Origin: Sphingobacterium cellulitidis
GTDB lineage: Bacteria > Bacteroidota > Bacteroidia > Sphingobacteriales > Sphingobacteriaceae
Direction: 5' to 3'
Assembly: GCA_002245855.1 (NCBI GenBank)
Contig: NOUX01000004.1
Span: forward strand, 1 to 64,000
DNA length: 64,000 nucleotides
Shown piece after piece: positions 17,466 to 26,672 of the stretch. Below the pieces are notes generated by a model. It searched no databases, was not told the DNA's origin, and saw only the letters and a program-made list of their open reading frames with translations. Both the position numbers and the translations under genes were made by a program. How positions within the stretch are numbered: position 1 is the first letter of the stretch; every line of letters starts with the position of its first letter.

Positions 17466-19730
17466 ATGAAAAAATTATTCACACTGCTGTTATTACTTTT
17501 GAGTATGATAACAACGAAAGCTCAAGTTGCTGGTGATTGGAAAGGTGAATTGGAAGCCCAAGGCACCAAAATGGAAATGATCTTCCACATCAGTGAAAAA
17601 GACGGAAACTTATCGGCTACCCTAGATATTCCCGCACAAGGTGCATCGGGATTAGCGATGACGACTGTAAAGTTTGAAAATAACAAGCTTAATCTTGCGA
17701 TGGAGCAGGCTGGTTTCTCTTATGAAGGGGAACTGAAAGGGGAATCCATTGAGGGGAAGTTTAAGCAAGCTGGGATGGAGTTTCCGCTCCTATTAAAGAA
17801 GACAAAAATTACGAAGCCAGGGGATCCGAGTTTAGTTTCTTCGGAAGCTGAGCTTGCGAAATTAATTGCACTTGGCAATGGAAATTACAAGTACAAGGTT
17901 GAGGACTATTTTGCGAAGCCAAAATCATCAAGTTTTGCACTTTCACCGAATGGTAAATACATTTCTTATCGGGAGAAAGATGAAAAAAATAAGCGACATG
18001 TGATGATTAAGGAGGTAGCAACAGGTAAGGTAGTACGTGCTATTGAGGAAAAGGATGAATTGATCCGCGGCATGGGCTGGGTAAATGATGAGCGATTGGT
18101 TTACATTATGGACCAAGGTGGGAATGAGAATTACCATTTATATGCTGTTAATATTGACGGAACTAATAATATAGACCTTACTCCGTTTGAAGGTGTTCAA
18201 GCAGGCATCCTGAATATGCTGAAAGAGCAAAAAGATTATATCATTATTCAAATGAATAAGGATAATAAGCAGATTTTTGAACCATATAAAGTCAATATTC
18301 AGACTGGTGAGATGGAGAAGTTATTTACGAATACGGATCCGGAAAATGCTATCGTAGGCTATGAGTTTGATAAGGATGGGGTATTGCGCGGTTATGGGAA
18401 AATGCTAAATGGAATAAATACCCAATTTTTCTATAAGCCACAAGGCAAACAAGATTTCGAATTATTTGGAACCACAAAATGGTATGATACATTTTCTGTT
18501 TTGTCCTTCAATTATGCTTCGAAGAATCCAGATGAAGCCTACGTTTTAACAAACCTTGATTCGGACAAGGCCAGAATTGTGTTATATGATTTAGCTGCGA
18601 AGAAAATTATCAAGGAAATTTATTCAAACCCAGATTATGATGCGACGATCCTAGGTCTTTCGAGAAAGCGAAACTGGGAGTTGGATTATGTGGGTTATGA
18701 AGGCGAAAAGGTTGAGATAGAGCCTAAGAGTAAGACCTTTAAAGGGATTTTTGATTTATTTCAAAAGGAGTTCCCGAATTATGAATATGTGATTGTTGGC
18801 AAGACCGATAATGAAGATCAGTATTTGGTAATGGTCCAAAGTGATAAGCTTTATGGAAAATACTACCATTTGGATGCCACATCGAATAAGATCACTTTGT
18901 TATATGATTTGATGCCACAGTTGAAGGAGGCGGATATGGCAGATATGCGTCCTATTACCTTTAAATCGAGGGATAGTTTGACTCTTCATGGATATATAAC
19001 GCTTCCGAAGGCTGCACTTGAGGGAAAGAAAGTTCCATTAATTGTGAATCCACATGGAGGTCCACAAGGAGTTCGGGATAGCTGGGGCTTCAATCCGGAG
19101 ACTCAGTTGTTTGCGGCGCATGGATTTGCAACCCTACAGGTTAATTTTCGAGTATCAGGTGGCTATGGGAAAGAATTTTTGAAGGCAGGTTTTAAGGAGG
19201 TTGGTAGAAAGGCGATGGATGATGTGGAGGATGGAATTCAATATGTCATAGATCAAGGTTGGGTTGATAAGGATAATGTAGCTATTTATGGCGGTTCACA
19301 TGGTGGATATGCAGTTCTACGTGGATTAACGAAGACGCCAGATTTATATAAAGCAGGTGTTGATTACGTAGGAGTTTCTAATATTTTCACTTTATTGAAT
19401 TCTATTCCAGAATATTGGAAGCCCTATCTTGAAATGTTATATCAGGTTTGGTATGATCCAAATAACAAAGAAGAGGCAGAAATTGCGAAGGAGGTTTCAC
19501 CCTTATTTCACGTTGATAAAATTAAAGCACCATTATTTGTTGTTCAAGGGGCGAATGATCCAAGGGTAAAAATTGCGGAAGCGGATCAGATTGTAAAAGC
19601 TTTAAGAGAGAAAGGGGTTGATGTTCCCTATATGGTAAAATATGATGAGGGCCATGGATTTGGAAAAGAGGAGAATCAGATAGAATTCTATAAGGCCATG
19701 ATGGGCTTTTTCCACAAACATTTAAATTAA
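17466..19730 (+). CDS. S9-family prolyl oligopeptidase-like peptidase with N-terminal extra domain
   Basis: A 754-residue secreted serine peptidase. A signal peptide (ending ITTKAQ) precedes an unusual 100-residue beta-rich domain (GDWKGELEAQGTKMEMIFH onward), then a beta-propeller (about 125-490) and a C-terminal alpha/beta-hydrolase. The catalytic Ser is in GGSHGGYA (about residue 611), the Asp in GANDPR (about 697) and the His in DEGHGFG (about 729). It cleaves short peptides in the periplasm. I start it at ATG 17466; a TTG six bases upstream is less likely. It is followed by a hairpin and then nnr. Confidence 0.85.
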   Translation: MKKLFTLLLLLLSMITTKAQVAGDWKGELEAQGTKMEMIFHISEKDGNLSATLDIPAQGASGLAMTTVKFENNKLNLAMEQAGFSYEGELKGESIEGKFKQAGMEFPLLLKKTKITKPGDPSLVSSEAELAKLIALGNGNYKYKVEDYFAKPKSSSFALSPNGKYISYREKDEKNKRHVMIKEVATGKVVRAIEEKDELIRGMGWVNDERLVYIMDQGGNENYHLYAVNIDGTNNIDLTPFEGVQAGILNMLKEQKDYIIIQMNKDNKQIFEPYKVNIQTGEMEKLFTNTDPENAIVGYEFDKDGVLRGYGKMLNGINTQFFYKPQGKQDFELFGTTKWYDTFSVLSFNYASKNPDEAYVLTNLDSDKARIVLYDLAAKKIIKEIYSNPDYDATILGLSRKRNWELDYVGYEGEKVEIEPKSKTFKGIFDLFQKEFPNYEYVIVGKTDNEDQYLVMVQSDKLYGKYYHLDATSNKITLLYDLMPQLKEADMADMRPITFKSRDSLTLHGYITLPKAALEGKKVPLIVNPHGGPQGVRDSWGFNPETQLFAAHGFATLQVNFRVSGGYGKEFLKAGFKEVGRKAMDDVEDGIQYVIDQGWVDKDNVAIYGGSHGGYAVLRGLTKTPDLYKAGVDYVGVSNIFTLLNSIPEYWKPYLEMLYQVWYDPNNKEEAEIAKEVSPLFHVDKIKAPLFVVQGANDPRVKIAEADQIVKALREKGVDVPYMVKYDEGHGFGKEENQIEFYKAMMGFFHKHLN

Positions 19731-19748
19731 TCTGTTGTTATATAACTG

Positions 19749-19780
19749 TATAGCTCCTAAATTTAGGGGCTATACTTATT
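19749..19780 (+). terminator. Hairpin after the S9 peptidase gene
   Basis: Stem TATAGCTCCTAAA (19749-19761) with TTTAGGGGCTATA (19762-19774), one G-U pair at otherwise full complementarity. Only a weak T-rich tail follows, and the next start is 17 bases away, so termination may be partial. Confidence 0.6.
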
Positions 19781-19790
19781 TAATATCCTT

Positions 19791-21287
19791 ATGAAAATTC
19801 TAAACACACAGCAGTTAAAAGAGGTGGATCAAGAGACCATTCAAAATGAAGGAATCAGTTCATGGGAATTGATGGAGCGGGCATCCCATATGGCTACATC
19901 AGCTATTTTGGATGATTATTCAGAAGAGATTAAGAATTCTTCCATTGTGGTGGTCTGTGGAAAGGGAAATAATGGTGGTGATGGCTTGTGTATTGCCCGG
20001 ATTTTACGCGAATCAGGATACCCAGTTACAATATGTCTGATAAAATCGGAGGATTATTCGGGGGATAATCTGATCAACCAGAAGATGTTGGATGATATCC
20101 AATATTTCGAATTGAATGAAGAACTGGATTTACCGACAGAAGGATTTTTGATTGATTGTTTATTTGGGTATGGATTGAGTTCGCCACTTGGGGAAGATTG
20201 GATGGAAATTATCGATCAGATCAACGAATTTCCTGGGAGAATCCTGTCTATTGACCTGCCTTCGGGATTAATGGTTGATGGCATTGGAGAAAATATGAAC
20301 CCTATTGTCTGTGCGGAAAAGGTATATACTTTTCAGGTTCCCAAATTAGCCTTGTTGCTTCCGGATAATTCCGATTTTGTTGGAGAATTTGAGCTTGTCA
20401 ATATAGGCTTGGATAATTATTCGATTAATAAACAGGAAACCAGCATGCGATATGTGGATTCAGATATGCTGGATGTTCTGTATCGTTCAAGGACAAAATA
20501 CGATCATAAGGGAACCTTTGGTCATGTTGCCATTATTGGGGGGAGTTTGGGCAAAATAGGTTCGGTTTTATTGGCATCCAAATCAGCTTTAAAATCAGGC
20601 TGCGGTTTGGTAACTGCCTATATTCCTAGATGTGGCTATCAAATTCTTCAAATTGGGTTTCCTGAGGCGATGGTTCAGCTGGATTCATCGGAGGATTTGT
20701 TGGTTGACTTTAATGTACAAGGATCCTTTTCGGCGATTGGGATTGGTATTGGTATGGGACGCAATGAAGAAACAATTCGCGGATTTGGAATCTGGTTACA
20801 ATCATTAGAAGAGGATGTAAAATTAGTTTTGGATGCCGATGCATTGAATATTTTGTCAGAACAAGAGCATTTATTACGGTATATCCCAAAGAATAGTATT
20901 TTGACGCCACATCCGAAGGAGTTGGGACGTTTGATTGGGGACTGGTCGAATGATCTGGATAAATTAGAAAAGGCGAGGGCATTCTCAAAGGAATATCAAA
21001 TCATATTAATTATTAAAGGGGCGAATACCTCGATTATTAATCCGTCGGGGGAGATTTATTTTAATTCGACTGGCAATCCAGGGATGGCGACCGGAGGTTC
21101 TGGCGATGTTTTGACAGGGATTATCAGTAGTTTGTTGGCCCAAGGTTATTCGGCTTTTGATGCGGCCGTATTAGGAGTTTATATTCATGGATCTGCCGGC
21201 GATTATGCCAAAGATTGGGTAGGAGAGACCAGTTTGGTTGCTACCGATATCATCGAACATTTAGGTTCAGCATTTATGGAATTTTAA
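19791..21287 (+). CDS. nnr: Bifunctional NAD(P)H-hydrate epimerase/dehydratase
   Basis: A 498-residue fusion that repairs damaged NAD(P)H. The N-terminal half (about 1-215) is the NnrE/YjeF_N epimerase, which interconverts R- and S-NAD(P)HX; the nucleotide loop is GKGNNGGDGLCIAR. The C-terminal half (about 220-495) is the NnrD ADP- or ATP-dependent dehydratase of ribokinase-like fold, with GGSLGKIGSVLLASKSALKSG, LTPHPKELGRL and the NPGMATGGSGDVLTG catalytic loop. Both halves are of normal length, as in E. coli Nnr. Confidence 0.95.
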   Translation: MKILNTQQLKEVDQETIQNEGISSWELMERASHMATSAILDDYSEEIKNSSIVVVCGKGNNGGDGLCIARILRESGYPVTICLIKSEDYSGDNLINQKMLDDIQYFELNEELDLPTEGFLIDCLFGYGLSSPLGEDWMEIIDQINEFPGRILSIDLPSGLMVDGIGENMNPIVCAEKVYTFQVPKLALLLPDNSDFVGEFELVNIGLDNYSINKQETSMRYVDSDMLDVLYRSRTKYDHKGTFGHVAIIGGSLGKIGSVLLASKSALKSGCGLVTAYIPRCGYQILQIGFPEAMVQLDSSEDLLVDFNVQGSFSAIGIGIGMGRNEETIRGFGIWLQSLEEDVKLVLDADALNILSEQEHLLRYIPKNSILTPHPKELGRLIGDWSNDLDKLEKARAFSKEYQIILIIKGANTSIINPSGEIYFNSTGNPGMATGGSGDVLTGIISSLLAQGYSAFDAAVLGVYIHGSAGDYAKDWVGETSLVATDIIEHLGSAFMEF

Positions 21288-21353
21288 GGGAATTCCTGAA
21301 ATTATGATAAAGAAATGATGTTGTAAGTCAATTTGTGTCCGATAAATATTCTT

Positions 21354-21361
21354 TATCTTTA
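21354..21361 (+). promoter_or_regulatory. -7-like box TATCTTTA before the AraC-type gene
   Basis: TAnnTTTA, four bases before the ATG at 21366. This favours 21366 over an upstream TTG (21333), which would lie upstream of the predicted transcript, and predicts a nearly leaderless mRNA. Confidence 0.45.
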
Positions 21362-21365
21362 CTTT

Positions 21366-21893
21366 ATGCAAATTCACATCAAGAATATGGTTTGTCCACG
21401 TTGTATTATGGCGGTGGAACAGATATTAAATCGAATGGAAATTCCATTTGCTGAGGTGAATATTGGGTCCGTAAATCTTGGCCGGAATCTTTCAGAGGAG
21501 GAGCAGATTATTTTTGATCAGGAGCTTCAGATGATTGGTTTTGAGGTGTTGAAAGATAGGAAGGCGGTTTTGGTGGAGGAGATAAAAATCGCTCTAGCGG
21601 AGATGATCAGTGATGAAAATGCAATGTTGATTAAGACCTCCAGCTATTTGTCGGAAAGATTTAACCTTGAATATTCGTATTTAAGCAATGTATTTTCTGA
21701 AGTTCATGGAGAAAGCATTGAGAAATATCTAATAGGGATTAAAGTTGATAAGGTTAAGGAATTGCTGGGATATGATGCCAGTTTGGCTGAAATAGCATCC
21801 CAATTACAATATAGTAGTATTGCTCATTTAAGTAATCAATTTAAAAAGACCACGGGACTGAGTCCATCGGCTTATAAAAAGCAATTGGTCTAA
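21366..21893 (+). CDS. AraC-family regulator with N-terminal CxxC (HMA-like) domain
   Basis: A 175-residue protein. The first about 65 residues begin QIHIKNMVCPRC with Cys10 and Cys13, followed by a pattern like the beta-alpha-beta-beta heavy-metal-associated fold (VEQILNRMEIPFAEVNIG). The last about 85 residues form an AraC-type double helix-turn-helix (SSYLSERFNLEYSYLSNVFS and LAEIASQLQYSSIAHLSNQF, ending TTGLSPSAYKK). Metal or redox sensing by the CxxC is inferred from the domain likeness. The neighbours (nnr and a TPR gene) give no clue to targets, and no metal transporter is adjacent. Confidence 0.8.
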   Translation: MQIHIKNMVCPRCIMAVEQILNRMEIPFAEVNIGSVNLGRNLSEEEQIIFDQELQMIGFEVLKDRKAVLVEEIKIALAEMISDENAMLIKTSSYLSERFNLEYSYLSNVFSEVHGESIEKYLIGIKVDKVKELLGYDASLAEIASQLQYSSIAHLSNQFKKTTGLSPSAYKKQLV

Positions 21894-21900
21894 GGATATA

Positions 21901-21937
21901 CAACAAAAAAGCTCGCGAATAGCGAGCTTTTTTGTTG
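21901..21937. terminator. Bidirectional terminator
   Basis: Stem GCTCGC (21911-21916), loop GAATA, GCGAGC (21922-21927), flanked by A6 and T6 that extend the pairing to CAACAAAAAA/TTTTTTGTTG. It serves the AraC-type gene (+) and the TPR gene (-), which converge here. Confidence 0.9.
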
Positions 21938-21951
21938 TATAAGGGATATCC

Positions 21952-22623
21952 TTATTTAAGGTTATCACGGTAAACTGTAGCTTTTTTCACTTCAGTTTGA
22001 ATGTCTTTACGAGAAGCATCATACGTTAATACTTTCTCATAGTCAGTAATTGCTTTATTGTAAGCATCAGTAGCTGTTGCTTTGTTATAGTTTGCAGCCC
22101 CTTTAGTACCAGTCAAGATTCCTAGGTCACGGTAAGCAATAGCACGGTTTTGGTATAATTTCGCATCCGTTGCATTGATTGCGATCGCTTTTGTATAGTC
22201 AGCAGTTGCTGATTTCAACAGTCCTTCGCGTTCTTGGTTACTTAACTTAAGTTCTTTATTTACCGCCATGTTGTTGTTTGCTTTCGCTTTATAGTAGTAA
22301 GCAGAAACATTTTTCGGGTCTAAAGAAATTACTTTCGTAAAGTTTGCGATTGCTTTTTTGTATTCTCCATTTTGGAATTGAGAATAACCTAATAAATAGA
22401 CAACTTCAGGTTCATTTCCAGCATTAGGTAATGCTTTTTCGAATTGAGCTGCTGCAGTTTTGAAATCGCCACCTAGAAGTGCTTTTTCACCAGCACGAAC
22501 ATTAGGATCGCTGTGTTGTTGTTTTTCTTGTGCTTGCGCACCCATTGTAGCTAGTGCTAATGCAACCGTAGCTAACCCAATCTTAATCGACTTCATCTGC
22601 GTATTCAAATTATTTAATTTCAT
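21952..22623 (-). CDS. Secreted tetratricopeptide-repeat protein
   Basis: A 223-residue protein with signal peptide (LATVALALATMGAQAQ) and a run of TPR-like helical hairpins: EPEVVYLLGYSQFQNGEYKK, then VSAYYYKAKANNNMAV, then AKLYQNRAIAYRDLGI and a final repeat near YEKVLTYDASRKD. It is probably a periplasmic scaffold or adaptor; no partner is evident. I start at ATG 22623; ATG 22596, immediately before the hydrophobic segment, is an alternative. The longer reading from TTG 22659 is unlikely. It is divergent from lon. Confidence 0.82.
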   Translation of the reverse strand: MKLNNLNTQMKSIKIGLATVALALATMGAQAQEKQQHSDPNVRAGEKALLGGDFKTAAAQFEKALPNAGNEPEVVYLLGYSQFQNGEYKKAIANFTKVISLDPKNVSAYYYKAKANNNMAVNKELKLSNQEREGLLKSATADYTKAIAINATDAKLYQNRAIAYRDLGILTGTKGAANYNKATATDAYNKAITDYEKVLTYDASRKDIQTEVKKATVYRDNLK

Positions 22624-22945
22624 GTCTGAATTTTTATGTTGTTTTCCAGTAAAATACAATACTCCTACTAATAGAGTAAAAATCTGTTAAATAGTTTAAC
22701 CTGGCAATCAATAGTTATAAACATTTCCACATTTTGTAACTTGCGTAAGTTTTTATTGTTAAAGAGTACACAAAGGTGACAAAGAATGTGCTGATTACTG
22801 ACGATTTAACAGATACAAATCAATAATAGCATAAAATGTACCAAATTTCATGATTGGCATTCTGCTTGTACTATAAGGGTTCAATAAATTTAAAGAAAAA
22901 ATATGCTGACGTTCTGACAAGATGTCGGCAGCTGGATATATACAT
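22624..22945. other. Divergent control region between the TPR gene and lon
   Basis: About 320 bases without a gene. It holds the inverted repeat GTTAAA-TAG-TTTAAC (22686-22700) and an inverted pair CTGTTAAAT (22684-22692)/ATTTAACAG (22804-22812). I find no exact TAnnTTTG box for either gene. Control of lon by a heat-shock-type system cannot be judged from sequence. Confidence 0.45.
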
Positions 22946-25408
22946 ATGAACAAATTTGATTCATTCAATTTTAATCAAACATTACCTATCATAAACGAAG
23001 AAACTGAATTCTTTCCATTATTGACTCAGCAAGATGAGGATGAGATGAGGAACGCAGAGATTCCGGATCAATTGCCGATTTTACCATTACGGAATACGGT
23101 ATTATTTCCTGGGGTTGTGATTCCTATTACTGTGGGTAGAGATAAGTCCATTAAGTTGGTCAAAGATGCTTATAAAGGAGATCGTACAATTGCTGTGGTA
23201 TCCCAGAAAGATATGACGGTAGAGGATCCTTCCTTTGAACAGCTGAACAAAATTGGTACTGTAGCGCATATCATTAAGATCCTTCAAATGCCTGATGGTA
23301 ACACTACTGTTATTATTCAAGGTAAGCAAAGGGTAAAGCTTAAGGAATTGGTACAAACAGAGCCATATTTAATAGCGAGAGTTGAAAAATTCCCTGAGGA
23401 TAAGCCTAAAACCAGTAGCAAAGAATTCAAAGCATTGATCTCTTCAGTGAAGGAAATGGCCTTACAGATTATTCAGTTATCGCCAAACCTTCCTAGTGAG
23501 GCTGGGATTGCGATTAAGAATATTGAGAGTCCAACCTTTTTGGTGAATTTTATTTCCTCGAATCTATCTTTAGAATTGGAGCAGAAGCAAGATTTATTGG
23601 AGATCAAGGATTTTGTGAAGCGCGCTAAACAGCTATTGGAGCATTTGACGACTGAGATTCAGATGTTGGAGTTGAAGAATCAGATTCAGAATAAGGTTCG
23701 TATTGATTTAGACAAGCAACAAAGGGATTACTTTTTGAGCCAACAGTTGAAGACGATTCAAGAGGAGTTGGGTGGCAATACACCAGACTTGGAGATTGAG
23801 GAGTTGAAGAAACGTGCAAAATCCAAGAAATGGAATGAAGAGGTTAGTAAGCATTTCCAAAAAGAATTGGAGAAGCTAGCCCGAATCAATCCAGCTGCTG
23901 CGGACTATTCTGTTCAATTGAATTATTTGGAATTATTGTTGGATTTGCCATGGGGTGAATTTACCAAGGATAATTTTGATTTAAATAGAGCTGAGAAGAT
24001 CCTGAATAAGGATCATTATGGTTTGGAGAAAGTAAAGCAACGTATCATTGAGTATTTGGCTGTATTAAAGTTGAAGAATGATATGAAGGCTCCGATTTTA
24101 TGTTTGGTTGGTCCTCCGGGGGTTGGTAAGACATCCTTAGGGAAATCCATTGCGAAGGCTTTGGGTAGAAAATATACCCGTATGGCTTTAGGAGGTATCC
24201 GTGACGAAGCAGAAATCCGAGGACATCGTAAGACCTATATAGGAGCGATGCCGGGTCGTATTGTTCAGTCTTTGAAAAAAGCGGGAGCTTCAAATCCAGT
24301 TTTTGTATTGGATGAGATTGATAAGATTGGTTCTGATTTTAAAGGAGATCCCTCTTCAGCTTTATTGGAGGTATTGGACCCAGAACAGAACACTCATTTT
24401 TACGATCATTATGTAGAGATGGAGTATGATCTTTCCAAGGTTATGTTTATTGCTACTGCAAACTCGTTAAGTGGAGTTCAACCGGCTTTATTGGATCGTA
24501 TGGAGATTATTGAGGTTAACGGCTATACGATAGAAGAGAAGATTGAGATTGCGAAGAAGCACTTACTACCTAAACAAAGGGAGATGCATGGTATTCAAGC
24601 AAAGGATATTGCCTTGAAGCCTAAAATGATCGAGAAGATTATTGAGGAATATACTCGTGAATCTGGGGTTCGTGGTTTGGAGAAGAAAATAGGTTCCATA
24701 GTTCGTGGTATTGCTACTCGGATTGTAATGGAGAAGCCATATGATCATAATTTAGCTTCAGATGTTATTGAAGAGATTTTAGGTCCACCAATTTTCGATA
24801 AGGATTTATATGAGAATAACGATATTGCTGGGGTAGTTACAGGTTTAGCTTGGACTTCTGTAGGCGGTGATATATTATTTATTGAGTCGAGTTTAAGTCC
24901 AGGTAAGGGCAAGTTAAGTTTGACTGGTAATTTAGGGGATGTGATGAAGGAGTCGGCTGCGATTGCGATGGCTTACTTACGTTCGCATTCTGATGAATTT
25001 GGGATTGACTTCAAGATTTTCGACCAATGGGACGTTAATATACACGTTCCTGCTGGAGCGACTCCAAAGGATGGTCCATCAGCTGGTATTACGATGTTGA
25101 CGGCTTTGGCATCTTTATTTACCCAGCATAAAGTGAAGCCAAAATTGGCGATGACTGGGGAGATTACGCTTCGTGGCAAGGTATTGCCTGTCGGAGGAAT
25201 CAAGGAGAAAATTTTAGCAGCAAAACGTGCTAATATTAAAGATATCATCCTGAGCAAGTCCAATCAGAAGGATATTTTAGAAATTAAGGAAGACTATATC
25301 AAAGATTTGAACTTCCATTATGTAACTGAAATGCGTGAGGTTGTTAAACTAGCCTTATTGGATGAGAAGGTGAAGAACGCGAAAGTTCTAATCCGTGATA
25401 ATTATTAA
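22946..25408 (+). CDS. lon: ATP-dependent protease Lon (LonA)
   Basis: An 820-residue cytoplasmic AAA+ protease that degrades misfolded and regulatory proteins. The N-terminal LAN domain starts at LPILPLRNTVLFPGVVIP (about residue 41), a coiled helical region covers about 230-330, the AAA+ module has Walker A GPPGVGKTS (about 388) and Walker B FVLDEIDKIG, and the C-terminal protease domain has the Ser-Lys dyad: Ser in DGPSAGIT (about 712) and Lys in GGIKEKILAA (about 753). Length is normal. I start at ATG 22946; ATG 22922 would add eight residues not usual for the family. Confidence 0.96.
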   Translation: MNKFDSFNFNQTLPIINEETEFFPLLTQQDEDEMRNAEIPDQLPILPLRNTVLFPGVVIPITVGRDKSIKLVKDAYKGDRTIAVVSQKDMTVEDPSFEQLNKIGTVAHIIKILQMPDGNTTVIIQGKQRVKLKELVQTEPYLIARVEKFPEDKPKTSSKEFKALISSVKEMALQIIQLSPNLPSEAGIAIKNIESPTFLVNFISSNLSLELEQKQDLLEIKDFVKRAKQLLEHLTTEIQMLELKNQIQNKVRIDLDKQQRDYFLSQQLKTIQEELGGNTPDLEIEELKKRAKSKKWNEEVSKHFQKELEKLARINPAAADYSVQLNYLELLLDLPWGEFTKDNFDLNRAEKILNKDHYGLEKVKQRIIEYLAVLKLKNDMKAPILCLVGPPGVGKTSLGKSIAKALGRKYTRMALGGIRDEAEIRGHRKTYIGAMPGRIVQSLKKAGASNPVFVLDEIDKIGSDFKGDPSSALLEVLDPEQNTHFYDHYVEMEYDLSKVMFIATANSLSGVQPALLDRMEIIEVNGYTIEEKIEIAKKHLLPKQREMHGIQAKDIALKPKMIEKIIEEYTRESGVRGLEKKIGSIVRGIATRIVMEKPYDHNLASDVIEEILGPPIFDKDLYENNDIAGVVTGLAWTSVGGDILFIESSLSPGKGKLSLTGNLGDVMKESAAIAMAYLRSHSDEFGIDFKIFDQWDVNIHVPAGATPKDGPSAGITMLTALASLFTQHKVKPKLAMTGEITLRGKVLPVGGIKEKILAAKRANIKDIILSKSNQKDILEIKEDYIKDLNFHYVTEMREVVKLALLDEKVKNAKVLIRDNY

Positions 25409-25428
25409 AACTACATTGTTATATATCA

Positions 25429-25460
25429 AAAGCACAACCCAGCGGGTTGTGCTTTTTTTT
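25429..25460 (+). terminator. Intrinsic terminator after lon
   Basis: Stem AGCACAACCC (25431-25440), loop AGC, GGGTTGTGCT (25444-25453), followed by a run of T. Confidence 0.92.
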
Positions 25461-25522
25461 GTTAAGATTGTCAGTTTGATTTAATCTTAGAACCTTAATT
25501 TTTATTATGATTTAATAAGCTG

Positions 25523-25530
25523 TATTTTTG
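25523..25530 (+). promoter_or_regulatory. -7 box TATTTTTG before the FUSC-like gene
   Basis: Exact TAnnTTTG, ending five bases before the ATG at 25536. By comparison with rnpB (box end to RNA 5' end seven bases) transcription would start at the A or T of the start codon. Confidence 0.55.
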
Positions 25531-25535
25531 CGACA

Positions 25536-26069
25536 ATGAATCCCAATAGCTCTGCAACAAGGTTTATTAAGCGGGTCATTAGTTCTGCACTATTGATCTA
25601 TATTATTCGATGTCTGATAGGATTTGTACTTGGTTACCTCCTGTATCTACGATTTAAGCAGTTTGAAGTATTTTGGGCCTTATTATCGATTATCTTGGTG
25701 ATATCACCAGAGGAGAAAGATTCCAAAAGATTATCCATTGAGCGTTTCAAATCAAATTTTGTTGGTTCGGTTGTCGCGATGGCCTGTGTTTGGCTATTGC
25801 CGAAATCTGTATATTCCATTATGGTAGGAATTGTCGTTACGATTATTCTATGTTGGGGTTTTAAGATTTTGAATATGGCAAGGGTGGCTATCGTTGCCCT
25901 GCTGATCATTATGATAGAGCCACATCATACACAAATTACCTATACTCCGATTTACCGAGCCCTTTCTACGGGATTGGGATGTGTGATTGGATTAACGATC
26001 GTCATCCTTACTTCTGGGATTATTCAATTCTTACGGGATAAGTACAAGATTTTTACAGAACCTGAATAA
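25536..26069 (+). CDS. FUSC-like / aromatic acid exporter-type membrane protein
   Basis: A 177-residue inner-membrane protein with about four to five hydrophobic segments in the first 160 residues and short charged loops (SPEEKDSKRLSIERFKSNF). The pattern, including the GxxxG-rich helices and a RFKSNFVGSVVA segment, resembles the membrane half of FUSC/ArAE proteins, without the cytoplasmic domain of full-length exporters. Function is unproven. It stands alone between the lon terminator and rnhA, with its own promoter. Confidence 0.6.
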   Translation: MNPNSSATRFIKRVISSALLIYIIRCLIGFVLGYLLYLRFKQFEVFWALLSIILVISPEEKDSKRLSIERFKSNFVGSVVAMACVWLLPKSVYSIMVGIVVTIILCWGFKILNMARVAIVALLIIMIEPHHTQITYTPIYRALSTGLGCVIGLTIVILTSGIIQFLRDKYKIFTEPE

Positions 26070-26111
26070 GAGGGACTTGTATTAATCCTCGGTCAGTTTC
26101 AATTAAATCCT

Positions 26112-26119
26112 TATTTTTA
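26112..26119 (+). promoter_or_regulatory. -7-like box TATTTTTA before rnhA
   Basis: TAnnTTTA, ending five bases before the rnhA ATG, the same spacing as at the preceding gene and at pstS. It predicts a leaderless mRNA. Confidence 0.45.
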
Positions 26120-26124
26120 CGGCA

Positions 26125-26631
26125 ATGATTGAATTATATACTGACGGCGCATCTAGTGGTAATCCGGGTCCTGGAGGCTATGGCACTATCTTAAGAGCCA
26201 TTTACCAAGGTTCAAATCCTGAGTTTCAAGGGAAGTTAATAGAGAAGGAATTTTCGGGTGGATTTCGGAAAACGACCAACAATCGAATGGAGTTAATGGC
26301 TGTAATTATTGGCTTGGAAGCTCTCAAAAACCTCAATCAACAAGTGACTATTTTTTCAGATTCCAAATATGTTATCGATGCGATAGACAAAAAATGGGTT
26401 TATGGATGGATCAAAAAAGGATTTCAAGGGAAAAAGAACAAAGACTTATGGATACGATTGATGAATGTATACAAACTTCATCAGATTAAGTTGGTTTGGG
26501 TAAAAGGGCATGCGGGGCATCCCTTAAATGAACGATGCGATCAATTGGCGGTTAAAGCTTCAAAAGATAAAACGACATGGAAAATAGATTCTGTATTTGA
26601 GGCAGAATTGCAAAAAGGCTTAGATATATAA
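26125..26631 (+). CDS. rnhA: Ribonuclease HI
   Basis: A 168-residue enzyme that cuts the RNA strand of RNA-DNA hybrids during replication. The carboxylate residues are all visible: Asp in TDGASSGNPGPGG, Glu in NNRMELMAVI, Asp in FSDSKYVID, and the later Asp in NERCDQLA, with the His-containing loop VKGHAGHP. A basic stretch (KKGFQGKKNKD) matches the substrate-binding handle. Length is normal for RNase HI. Its stop lies inside a bidirectional terminator. Confidence 0.95.
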   Translation: MIELYTDGASSGNPGPGGYGTILRAIYQGSNPEFQGKLIEKEFSGGFRKTTNNRMELMAVIIGLEALKNLNQQVTIFSDSKYVIDAIDKKWVYGWIKKGFQGKKNKDLWIRLMNVYKLHQIKLVWVKGHAGHPLNERCDQLAVKASKDKTTWKIDSVFEAELQKGLDI

Positions 26632-26646
26632 TCTAAGCCTTTTTTT
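26616..26646. terminator. Bidirectional terminator between rnhA and the M3 peptidase gene
   Basis: Perfect stem AGGCTTAGAT (26616-26625), loop ATATA, ATCTAAGCCT (26631-26640), flanked by A5 and T6+. It overlaps the rnhA stop codon. Confidence 0.88.
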
Positions 26647-26672
26647 ATGGTCAAATAGAATGTTTTATTTGG

